DNA of 8,143 nucleotides from an uncultured Lachnobacterium sp. (GTDB lineage: Bacteria > Bacillota > Clostridia > Lachnospirales > Lachnospiraceae). This document shows, piece after piece, positions 1 to 5,976 of the stretch. The stretch lies in NCBI GenBank assembly GCA_945971355.1, contig CAMFPD010000088.1:1-8143 (forward strand), in the 5' to 3' direction. A model generated the notes under the pieces. That model did no database searches, was not told the origin of the DNA, and saw nothing but the letters and a program-made list of their open reading frames with translations. The position numbers and the translations under genes are program-made. Every line of letters begins with the position of its first letter. Position 1 is the stretch's first letter.

Positions 1-1850
1 TTTAAATCTTCACTGGCAATATAAAATCCGTCATTTGAGTTGTTTAGTATTTCAAGTCGCTTTTTAGAATTTTTGGAGTTTGAAGAGTTAATCATGATAC
101 AGTAGGATTGTGCATCTCCCCTTCCTACTCTTCCTCTTAACTGGTGAAGCTGAGCAAGGCCGAATTTGTTGGCATCCTCTATCATCATTACAGTTGCATT
201 TGGTACATTTACTCCAACTTCTACGACAGTAGTTGAAACAAGAATCTGAATCTCGTTTTTTGAGAATTTTTCCATAACCTTGTTTTTGGCTTCGCTTTTC
301 ATCTTACCATTTAATGAACCTATTTTTATATCTGCATCAAATACATGCTGTAGTTGTTTGGCATAATCAGCTACGTTTTCGCCTTCTGAGTTTTCGCTTG
401 CTTCCACAAGGGGACATATTATATATGCTTGATGACCATTTGATATCTGTTCTTTAATAAATTCGTATGCTTTCGGTCTGTATCCTTGATTTACAACACA
501 GTTTTTTATAGGTTTTCTCTTGGCTGGAACCTGATTTATAACAGATATATCCATGTCACCATAGATGATTATTGCAAGAGTTCTCGGTATAGGTGTTGCA
601 CTCATCACAAGAATATGAGGTTTTTTTGTTCCTTTATCTGAAAAAGTATCTCTTTGCTTTACACCAAAACGATGTTGCTCATCTGTTATTACCAGGGCAA
701 GATTATCATACACTGCCTTTTCCTGAATAAGCGCATGAGTTCCTATAATCATTGCGTTTGGATATAGCTTCATCTTTTCATAGGCTTCTCGTTTTTGTTT
801 GGCAGTCAATGAGCCAGTCAATAGAATTACTGGAATATCCAAGCCAAAATATTTGCATTGATTCACAAAGGTTTCATAGTGCTGCTTTGCAAGTACCTCT
901 GTAGGAGCCATAATTGCAGATTGGTATCCACTGATTGCAACCCAGGCCATTGTTAAAAAAGCAACAATCGTTTTTCCAGAACCTACATCCCCTTGAATTA
1001 GTCGCTGCATAACATAATCGCTTTGCATATCAGTGATTATTTCAGTAATTGTCTTAGTTTGAGCATCTGTTAATGGAAACTGAAGCTTTTTAATCAAATC
1101 AAAAATGACTGTCTCATCGCAAAATTCAAAGCTGTTAGGTTCTTTTACCTGTTTTTCTTTCTGATATTGCATTCCCATTATAAACAGGAAGAATTCATCA
1201 AACACAAGACGCTTTCTTGCTTCAATTAAGCAATCCATACTGTCAGGAAAATGAATCTGTTTAATTGCATAATTATAGTCGCATAGAGAGTTTTCAGTTC
1301 TTATTCTGCCTGGTAAATGATCGGCAAATAAGCTGTCATCATTTAATGCATTTTTAATAGTTTTTATGACTAAATTGTTTGATATTTTTGCTGTTAATGG
1401 ATACACTGGCTGTAAAGTATCTTCTATGACAGAATATTTTTCTGGTGTATATATTTCAGGATGTTCCATTATATACTTTCCAGAATTTATTTTTACTTTC
1501 CCATAAAATACAAAGTGTTTTCCAACTGTAAGTTCATTTTTTACATACGGTGCTCTAAACCATACAAGCTCAATAATATGTCCTGAATTGCCAATATGTA
1601 ATACGGTTATGGGCATAGATTTTGTTTTTTTAACTACAGCACTGGATGTAATTACAGCATGAATTGCATACATATGCCCTTCTTCAAAGCTGTTATATTC
1701 ATTTATGTCTTTTATTTTTGGAAAAAGTATATAATTTCGGGGAAAATGAAGGAGTATATCACCTACGGTGTATACTCCTAATTTTGTAAATGAATCTTTT
1801 GTTTTTTCCCCTACTCCTTTTATCTCAGTAATAGGCGAATTAATATTCAT
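1..1850 (-). CDS. recG: ATP-dependent DNA helicase RecG (C-terminus cut off by window edge)
   Basis: RecG is a superfamily 2 helicase that remodels stalled replication forks and branch-migrates Holliday junctions. About 616 codons are present in one unbroken frame, against roughly 680 for the family, so some 60-70 C-terminal residues lie beyond position 1. The N-terminal helix-hairpin-helix-like stretch (EIKGVGEKT, residues 9-17) and OB-fold wedge region come first. The helicase motifs follow: Walker A GDVGSGKT at 287-294, Walker B-type DEQH at 390-393, SATP at 417-420, and LRGRVGRG (motif VI) at 571-578. The ATG at 1848-1850 is preceded by AGGAG at 1856-1860, only 5 bases upstream. That Shine-Dalgarno starts just after the fakA stop, with an 11-base gap between the genes, so recG is translated as the distal part of the Asp23-fakA-recG operon. 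I see no missing catalytic motif. Identity is very secure. Confidence 0.97.
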   Translation of the reverse strand, partial: MNINSPITEIKGVGEKTKDSFTKLGVYTVGDILLHFPRNYILFPKIKDINEYNSFEEGHMYAIHAVITSSAVVKKTKSMPITVLHIGNSGHIIELVWFRAPYVKNELTVGKHFVFYGKVKINSGKYIMEHPEIYTPEKYSVIEDTLQPVYPLTAKISNNLVIKTIKNALNDDSLFADHLPGRIRTENSLCDYNYAIKQIHFPDSMDCLIEARKRLVFDEFFLFIMGMQYQKEKQVKEPNSFEFCDETVIFDLIKKLQFPLTDAQTKTITEIITDMQSDYVMQRLIQGDVGSGKTIVAFLTMAWVAISGYQSAIMAPTEVLAKQHYETFVNQCKYFGLDIPVILLTGSLTAKQKREAYEKMKLYPNAMIIGTHALIQEKAVYDNLALVITDEQHRFGVKQRDTFSDKGTKKPHILVMSATPIPRTLAIIIYGDMDISVINQVPAKRKPIKNCVVNQGYRPKAYEFIKEQISNGHQAYIICPLVEASENSEGENVADYAKQLQHVFDADIKIGSLNGKMKSEAKNKVMEKFSKNEIQILVSTTVVEVGVNVPNATVMMIEDANKFGLAQLHQLRGRVGRGDAQSYCIMINSSNSKNSKKRLEILNNSNDGFYIASEDL

Positions 1851-1861
1851 GTGTACTCCTG

Positions 1862-3532
1862 TTATTCAACTGAAATTACATAGTAATATATTGGCTGACC
1901 ACCATCATTGATTTCAACCTCTACATCAGGATATTTCTCTTCAATGAGAGCGGCAATCTCAGATGCGGCTTCTTCGCTTGAATCTGAACCATAATAGATA
2001 CTTACAATTGCAGAATCTTCGTCAACCATCTCGTTAATCATTTCCATTGTTGTCTCTTTGAGGTCAGTTCCAACAGAAAGGATTGACTTATCTCCTATTC
2101 CCATGTAGTCATCCTGCTTGATAGTTTTTCCATCGATTTCTGTATCACGTACAGCGTATGTGACCTGTCCGGTTTTTACATTTTCAATTTCTGCCATCAT
2201 TGTGCTCTTGTTCTCATCAGCAGAGTAATCCGGTATGAAGTTTACAAGGGCTGTAATTCCCTGTGGAATAGTCTTTGTAGGGATTACAATAATTTCTTTA
2301 TCCTCTACTAATGAAGCAGCCTGATTGGCAGCCATGATAATATTTTTGTTGTTTGGAAGAATGAAAATATGATCAGCATTTACATTGTCAATTGCTGTGA
2401 GCATATCCTCTGTACTAGGATTCATGGTCTGTCCACCTTCAATGATGTAGTCAACACCTAATCCTTTGAAGATTTCATTCATGCCTTCACCGATGGATAC
2501 AGAGATAAATCCCATATCCTTACGTGGCTCATTCTTTTTAACAGCTTCCTCTGCTTCCTGTGCTTTTGCAAGCTTCTCAGCATCCTTAATAAGCTTTTCC
2601 TGATGTTCCTCACGCATATTATCAATCTTGATTCTGCTTAATGCACCAAAAGTAAGTGCTTTCTGGATAGCAAGACCAGGATCGTTAGTATGTACGTGAG
2701 TTTTAACGATTTCATCATCAGCTACAACTACGATTGAATCACCTAACGACTCAAGATATGCTTTGTATTCACCAACTTCCTTGTCAGATAATGGTCTGTC
2801 AAGCATAATAATAAACTCAGTACAATATCCAAATTTAATATCAACATCTGATGTTACTTCTACTTTAACTGCACTTACAGCGCTTTCTGTCTTAATTGCA
2901 GAGTAATCGATTTCTTTTCCGTTTAATGCGTCAAAGCATCCCTTGAGAACCTGCATAAGTCCCTGTCCGCCTGAATCAACAACTCCGGCTTGTTTGAGTA
3001 CAGGAAGCATCTCAGGTGTCTGACTAAGAACATAATCTGCATGCTTTATAATTCCTTCGCCAAATACAATTAAATCATCTGTCTCTTCAGCCATTTCAAG
3101 TGCTTTATCTGCAGCACCCTTAGCAACTGTTAAAATAGTACCTTCCTTTGGCTTCATTACTGCTTTGTATGCTGTTTCAACAGCTTTCTGGAAAGCTTCA
3201 CATACAATAGTCACATCTAACTCATCATATTCCTTGATTACTTTACAGAAGCCTCTGAAAAGCTGAGAAAGAATAACTCCTGAGTTACCTCTTGCGCCTC
3301 TTAAAGAACCAGATGAGATAGCTTTTGAAAGCTCTGCCATTGTTGGATTAGAAAGTGCTCCAACCTCTTTGGCAGCTGACATGATTGTCATTGACATATT
3401 TGTTCCTGTATCTCCATCAGGTACAGGGAAAACATTAAGTTCGTTTATCCATTCTTTTTTGGAATCTAAGTTCATGGCTCCTGCGATGAACATCTTAGAC
3501 AGGAGCTCTGCATTAATACTTGTGACTTCCAC
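1862..3532 (-). CDS. fakA: Fatty acid kinase catalytic subunit FakA (DAK2-domain protein, YloV family)
   Basis: FakA phosphorylates fatty acids held by a FakB (DegV-family) partner, feeding exogenous fatty acids into phospholipid synthesis in the cytoplasm. The 556-residue length is normal. The N-terminal DAK2 kinase domain (about 8-200) shows NVFPVPDGDTGTNM at 33-46, whose aspartates bind Mg-ATP, then RGARGNSG at 78-85 and GVVDSGGQG at 183-191. The middle domain has C237 and H279/H281 (HVHTND), which match the zinc-ligand pattern described for staphylococcal FakA. A charged linker (about 305-340) leads to a C-terminal DhaK/DegV-like domain with GGQTMNPST at 366-374 and LPNNKN at 392-397. The start codon is GTG (3530-3532). 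It is chosen because GGAGG at 3542-3546 sits 9 bases upstream and the conserved DAK2 start follows directly. No fakB gene lies in this window. The codon choice looks less AT-extreme than in the ytfI region, which may reflect higher expression (inference). Confidence 0.95.
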   Translation of the reverse strand: MEVTSINAELLSKMFIAGAMNLDSKKEWINELNVFPVPDGDTGTNMSMTIMSAAKEVGALSNPTMAELSKAISSGSLRGARGNSGVILSQLFRGFCKVIKEYDELDVTIVCEAFQKAVETAYKAVMKPKEGTILTVAKGAADKALEMAEETDDLIVFGEGIIKHADYVLSQTPEMLPVLKQAGVVDSGGQGLMQVLKGCFDALNGKEIDYSAIKTESAVSAVKVEVTSDVDIKFGYCTEFIIMLDRPLSDKEVGEYKAYLESLGDSIVVVADDEIVKTHVHTNDPGLAIQKALTFGALSRIKIDNMREEHQEKLIKDAEKLAKAQEAEEAVKKNEPRKDMGFISVSIGEGMNEIFKGLGVDYIIEGGQTMNPSTEDMLTAIDNVNADHIFILPNNKNIIMAANQAASLVEDKEIIVIPTKTIPQGITALVNFIPDYSADENKSTMMAEIENVKTGQVTYAVRDTEIDGKTIKQDDYMGIGDKSILSVGTDLKETTMEMINEMVDEDSAIVSIYYGSDSSEEAASEIAALIEEKYPDVEVEINDGGQPIYYYVISVE

Positions 3533-3541
3533 TTAAATAAT

Positions 3542-3546
3542 CCTCC
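3542..3546 (-). promoter_or_regulatory. Ribosome binding site of fakA, abutting the upstream stop codon
   Basis: On the minus strand TAAGGAGGA (3541-3549) contains both the TAA stop of the Asp23-family gene (3547-3549) and the GGAGG core for fakA. The spacing to the GTG start is 9 bases. This arrangement supports the GTG start and suggests coupled translation of the two genes. Confidence 0.85.
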
Positions 3547-3906
3547 TTAATCAATCACGCGTACACCTTCGACGTAGATATTAATCGTTTTAATTTTTAA
3601 ACCAGTAAAAGATTCTACTTTATACTTTACAGTCTCAATCAAGTTATCTGATACTGTGCTAATGCTAACACCATAAGAAACGATTACATGAAAATCAATA
3701 TTGATTTCATTATCTGCATCAATCGTTACATTGATTCCATGATTAAGGTAATCTTTCTTTAATAGTTTTACAAGACCGTCTTTCATATTCACAGCAGCCA
3801 TTCCGACTATTCCGAAGCATTCTACAGCAACGGAGCCTGCGTATGTTGAAATAACGTCTGCATCAATTAAAATCTGTCCTAACTGGGTATCCATTTGTCC
3901 CTTCAT
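3547..3906 (-). CDS. yloU: Asp23/Gls24 family envelope-stress protein (YloU-like)
   Basis: This is a 119-residue Asp23/Gls24-family protein. Members are small, often abundant proteins linked to cell envelope homeostasis. The YloU-type member encoded next to yloV/fakA has no firmly assigned biochemical activity. Family features visible are the N-terminal beta region, the AVECFGIVGMA stretch (27-37), the central hydrophobic strand FHVIVSYGVSI (72-82) and the C-terminal NIYVEGVRV (109-117). The open frame continues upstream to 4041. I place the start at the ATG at 3904-3906 because GGAGG (3916-3920) lies 9 bases before it, a promoter sits at 3946-3973, and the upstream extension does not resemble the family. 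The gene is first in the operon with fakA and recG, as in B. subtilis yloU-yloV-(sdaAB-sdaAA)-recG. No membrane segment or signal peptide is seen. Confidence 0.92.
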   Translation of the reverse strand: MKGQMDTQLGQILIDADVISTYAGSVAVECFGIVGMAAVNMKDGLVKLLKKDYLNHGINVTIDADNEINIDFHVIVSYGVSISTVSDNLIETVKYKVESFTGLKIKTINIYVEGVRVID

Positions 3907-3915
3907 AATTAAATA

Positions 3916-3920
3916 CCTCC
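3916..3920 (-). promoter_or_regulatory. Ribosome binding site that decides the Asp23-family start
   Basis: GGAGG on the minus strand, 9 bases before the ATG at 3904-3906. The frame is open further upstream to 4041, but that extension crosses the promoter and has no comparable ribosome binding site, so this site fixes the start at 3906. Confidence 0.85.
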
Positions 3921-3945
3921 AACATATTGTGACGTAGATAATGTT

Positions 3946-3973
3946 ATTATACCCATTTTTATCTAAAAAGCAA
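3946..3973 (-). promoter_or_regulatory. Predicted housekeeping promoter of the Asp23-fakA-recG operon
   Basis: The minus strand has a perfect TATAAT -10 box (3946-3951) and a TTGCTT -35 box (3968-3973) with a 16-base spacer. The -10 box is 39 bases upstream of the ATG, leaving a leader of about 30 bases. The -35 is weak beyond TTG. It is the only good candidate in the intergenic space on this strand. Confidence 0.7.
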
Positions 3974-3992
3974 ATATTTTTATATTTTATCC

Positions 3993-4021
3993 TTGCATTA
4001 TGATTTCTAATCTGATAGAAT
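3993..4021 (+). promoter_or_regulatory. Predicted extended -10 promoter of rpmB
   Basis: TTGCAT at 3993-3998, a 17-base spacer, then TAGAAT at 4016-4021, preceded by TG at 4013-4014, which makes an extended -10 (TGATAGAAT). The expected start of transcription is near 4028, giving a leader of about 58 bases before rpmB. The -35 boxes of this promoter and of the opposite Asp23-operon promoter are 19 bases apart. Confidence 0.75.
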
Positions 4022-4032
4022 ACATTGTGTTG

Positions 4033-4060
4033 TGAGCTCATATTTTATATTTTGAGCTTA
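4033..4060 (+). promoter_or_regulatory. Leader hairpin upstream of the rpmB ribosome binding site
   Basis: TGAGCTCA (4033-4040) and TGAGCTTA (4053-4060) can pair in RNA into an 8-bp stem with one G-U pair and a 12-base AU-only loop. It lies just after the predicted transcription start and ends 10 bases before the AGGAGGT ribosome binding site at 4071-4077. No T-run follows, so it is not a terminator. A stabilising 5' end or a regulatory site is possible. Function is inferred only. Confidence 0.35.
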
Positions 4061-4085
4061 ATGAAATGCAAGGAGGTGCAATAAT

Positions 4086-4271
4086 ATGGCAAAATGTGCA
4101 ATTTGTGAAAAAGGCGTTCATTACGGAAACAACGTAAGTCATTCTCATAGAAGATCTAATCATGTTTGGAAATCAAACATTAAGAAAGTTTCATGCAAGG
4201 TTAACGGAGTACCACAGAAATTATACGTTTGTACTTCTTGTTTAAGATCTGGCAAAGTTGAGAGAGCTTAG
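4086..4271 (+). CDS. rpmB: 50S ribosomal protein L28, zinc-binding form
   Basis: L28 is a small protein of the large ribosomal subunit. The 61-residue product has the family start MAKCAICEKGVHYGNNVSHS, the basic SHRRSNHVWKSN segment and the C-terminal KLYVCTSCLRSGKV. Two cysteine pairs, C4/C7 and C49/C52, mark the zinc-ribbon (C+) form of L28 rather than the cysteine-free paralogue that many Firmicutes use under zinc limitation. The start is fixed by AGGAGGT at 4071-4077, 8 bases before the ATG. The gene is monocistronic, with an extended -10 promoter upstream and a strong terminator 19 bases after the stop. Divergence from the Asp23-fakA operon is the same as in B. subtilis. Confidence 0.98.
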   Translation: MAKCAICEKGVHYGNNVSHSHRRSNHVWKSNIKKVSCKVNGVPQKLYVCTSCLRSGKVERA

Positions 4272-4290
4272 TCTTTTAATTATCAATAAA

Positions 4291-4316
4291 AAGCCGCAAG
4301 CAAATGCTTGCGGCTT
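4291..4316. terminator. Bidirectional terminator between convergent rpmB and ytfJ
   Basis: AAGCCGCAAGC (4291-4301) pairs perfectly with GCTTGCGGCTT (4306-4316) around a 4-base loop. On the plus strand TTTATTATATCTTT follows, giving a moderate T-rich tail for rpmB. On the minus strand the stem is followed by a T5ATT tail, stronger, and it lies 11 bases after the ytfJ stop. It can therefore serve both converging genes. Confidence 0.88.
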
Positions 4317-4326
4317 TATTATATCT

Positions 4327-4713
4327 TTACTCTTCTTCAACAATATCATCTATTATAATATCGTCTGTCTTTGTTTCGTCATCATTTTTAGTAAATTTAT
4401 TTACCAAATCAGGAACCATATCAAGAATCTTTGTCATGCTATCCTGATTTTTAACATTTACAAGCTTAGTTTGACCATTCTGGATAACTAGAACTGCACT
4501 TGGCTGAATTTTTCCACCCATACCACCGGCTCCATTGTTTTTCTTTTCCTCTGAAAAGGCTCCAGCTGCAACACCAAATGATACATCTACTAAAGGAAGA
4601 ATTATTGTATCTCCAATCGTTATTGCATCTCCAACCACGGTCTTTGTTGTGATGAAGCTATCCATTCCTTTAAATAATGACTCTACTGTGTTGTTAAAAT
4701 TGTTTTCTGACAT
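4327..4713 (-). CDS. ytfJ: GerW/YtfJ family spore protein
   Basis: This 128-residue protein belongs to the Spore_YtfJ family. In B. subtilis YtfJ (GerW) is a spore protein needed for normal germination of some spores. Homologues are also common in Clostridia. Seen here are an N-terminal helix (NTVESLFKGMDSF), the conserved core TVVGDAITIGDTIILPLVDVSFGVAAG (residues 25-51), a glycine-rich turn (NGAGGMGG, 60-67), the PSAVLVI strand and a very acidic tail from about 109 to 128. No signal peptide or membrane segment is present. The ATG at 4711-4713 is the only in-frame choice near GGAGG (4723-4727, 9 bases away). The ribosome binding site directly follows the stop of the DUF2953 gene, so the two are co-transcribed, matching the B. 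subtilis ytfI-ytfJ pairing. The family is secure. A sporulation role in this organism is inferred. Confidence 0.93.
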   Translation of the reverse strand: MSENNFNNTVESLFKGMDSFITTKTVVGDAITIGDTIILPLVDVSFGVAAGAFSEEKKNNGAGGMGGKIQPSAVLVIQNGQTKLVNVKNQDSMTKILDMVPDLVNKFTKNDDETKTDDIIIDDIVEEE

Positions 4714-4728
4714 ACATCATTTCCTCCT

Positions 4729-5613
4729 CTATCTTCTTATATCATTATATAATTTGCGACAATTCTTATCAATAAGTAATCGAATTGCTATTGCTAATAC
4801 CTTATAGAAATATATTTTCCCCTTTATATCAAAGGAGCTGTCAATAAATGCATTATCACTCTCAAAGTCTGGTTCTATCTTCCATCTATTTTGATACCCA
4901 ATAGGAAACATTGCAAGTATACCCAATGCAATGCCTGTTGTATCAGGACTTCCTGTTGAAAATCTAGCTTTTAAAAAAAGTTTGTAAGGAATAATTGCTT
5001 TAAGAAGATTAATTAGCTCGTTCTTGATTTTTATAATAGCTTCCTTGTATATAGGGTTATTTATTATATCCTTAACCTTTTGAATGATTTCTTTCAGCTT
5101 TAACAATTTTTCTTTTGGGGATTTTGTTTGTTTTTTAGAAACATCTTCATTATTATCAATACATTCCGTATTATCTGAATCATTTGAATCATCTGAATCA
5201 TCTGAATTATCTGTATTATTTATGTTATTAATATTTTTAGAATAGACGTTTTCTTCATCAGTATATTCGTTATTTACTATTTCACTGTTTTTAGATGCAT
5301 CTGTTCCAGAATCATTTGTAGCTGATTTTTCTATATCGGCATTTTTTTTGCCATCTAGTTTCTTTTTGAAAAAAAGAACACGCAAATATACGGAAATATT
5401 TGAGTTGATTGATACGTCTAAGCCAATCAGGTGTAATAGCCAGCTGACTTTAACTATTATATTACTATGATTCCCCTCATTGTTATAACATTCTGTTCCA
5501 AACACATGGTACCGTATAGGACAAAAAAGTACCACTAAAATCATAAGTAACAAAATACCTAATATGGAAGCAAGAATTATTCCGATAATTTTTAAAATAT
5601 TTAAAATAATCAC
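4729..5613 (-). CDS. ytfI: DUF2953 membrane-anchored protein (YtfI-like) with Ser/Asp-rich linker
   Basis: This is a 294-residue protein of unknown activity, recognised as DUF2953/YtfI from its architecture and its place before ytfJ. Residues about 4-31 form one long hydrophobic membrane segment, followed by CPIRYHV and a beta-rich region (50-82) typical of the family. Residues 88-166 are a polar low-complexity linker containing Ser-Asp/Asn triplets at 134-148. The C-terminal block has RFSTGSPDTTGIALG (217-231), FPIGY and IEPDFES, the conserved family signature. The start is GTG at 5611-5613, immediately after the stop of the preceding gene with no gap. GGAGG at 5625-5629 is 11 bases upstream, and the next in-frame Met is inside the membrane segment. 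The DNA is markedly AT-rich compared with fakA. B. subtilis YtfI is shorter as I recall it, and the extra length here is mostly the linker (inference). Confidence 0.85.
   Translation of the reverse strand: MIILNILKIIGIILASILGILLLMILVVLFCPIRYHVFGTECYNNEGNHSNIIVKVSWLLHLIGLDVSINSNISVYLRVLFFKKKLDGKKNADIEKSATNDSGTDASKNSEIVNNEYTDEENVYSKNINNINNTDNSDDSDDSNDSDNTECIDNNEDVSKKQTKSPKEKLLKLKEIIQKVKDIINNPIYKEAIIKIKNELINLLKAIIPYKLFLKARFSTGSPDTTGIALGILAMFPIGYQNRWKIEPDFESDNAFIDSSFDIKGKIYFYKVLAIAIRLLIDKNCRKLYNDIRR
5171..5215. repeat. Five tandem 9-base repeats inside the YtfI-like gene
   Basis: Five 9-base units read on the plus strand as TTATCTGAA, TCATTTGAA, TCATCTGAA, TCATCTGAA, TTATCTGTA. They encode Ser-Asp-Asp/Asn triplets in the minus-strand protein. 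Because the unit is a multiple of three, gain or loss of copies would keep the frame. Confidence 0.8.
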
Positions 5614-5937
5614 TTAATTCGTAACCTCCAAGTTTTTTAGATAATTATATACATCTACTTTTCCAGTATTTGTATAAGTATCATCAATTATTCTCCTAGT
5701 AAGTTCCAATGCTTCTTCGTAATCACCTGCTATTCCTATAATCATAAGCTCCTTTTTGGGATATGCCTTTTGCATAAGGTTAGTTGTTGGAATAATATCC
5801 AAGATATTTTGATTGTTGGACGCAAATGCAATAACATAGGTATTAAGCAACCCGGCATTATGTTTTATTTTCCATATTATTTTTTTCTGCTTGTGTTCAA
5901 TAGATTCCCCTACGTATAAATTTTTATACCACTTCAT
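5614..5937 (-). CDS. Conserved-looking hypothetical protein, 107 residues, upstream of ytfI-ytfJ
   Basis: I do not recognise a named family. The protein starts MKWYKNLYVGESI and continues with a Lys-rich strand (KKIIWKIKH, 18-26). An alternating pattern follows: strand TYVIAFAS, helix NILDIIPTTNLMQKAY, strand ELMIIGIAGDYEEALELTRRII, then a helix and a short tail. This looks like a small soluble alpha/beta fold. GIAGDYEEALELTRRI resembles a strand-Gly-rich turn-helix unit. No membrane segment, signal peptide or cysteine is present. The ATG at 5935-5937 follows GAGG (5945-5948) by 7 bases. The stop codon directly abuts the GTG of the DUF2953 gene, so translation is likely coupled, tying it to YtfI/YtfJ. 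Normal composition, good initiation signals and zero-gap linkage make it a real gene. A terminator-like hairpin lies immediately upstream. Confidence 0.85.
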   Translation of the reverse strand: MKWYKNLYVGESIEHKQKKIIWKIKHNAGLLNTYVIAFASNNQNILDIIPTTNLMQKAYPKKELMIIGIAGDYEEALELTRRIIDDTYTNTGKVDVYNYLKNLEVTN

Positions 5938-5948
5938 TAATAAACCTC

Positions 5949-5976
5949 AAAAAAGCAGTTTTTATTAAACTGCTTT
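5949..5976 (-). terminator. Intrinsic terminator of the Nudix gene, abutting the next ribosome binding site
   Basis: On the minus strand AAAGCAGTTT (5967-5976) pairs perfectly with AAACTGCTTT (5952-5961) around a 5-base AATAA loop, and the T-run extends to 5949 (six T in all). The stem begins inside the Nudix TAA stop. The stem is partly A-U and contains only one short GC-containing core (GCAG/CTGC), so readthrough is plausible. The GAGG of the 107-residue gene follows the T-run immediately. Confidence 0.75.

Noticed and set aside
3907..4041. Upstream extension of the Asp23-family reading frame to an ATG at 4041
   Set aside because: The extension crosses the predicted promoter, has no good ribosome binding site, and does not look like the family. 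GGAGG at 3916-3920 supports the ATG at 3906.
4258..4807. Plus-strand open frames at 4258-4491 and 4535-4807
   Set aside because: They are antisense to ytfJ, overlap the rpmB end and the terminator, lack ribosome binding sites and have no recognisable protein features.
5171..5215. The 9-base repeats as a CRISPR array or iteron origin
   Set aside because: The units are contiguous with no spacers and lie in frame within a coding sequence, so a protein linker repeat explains them.
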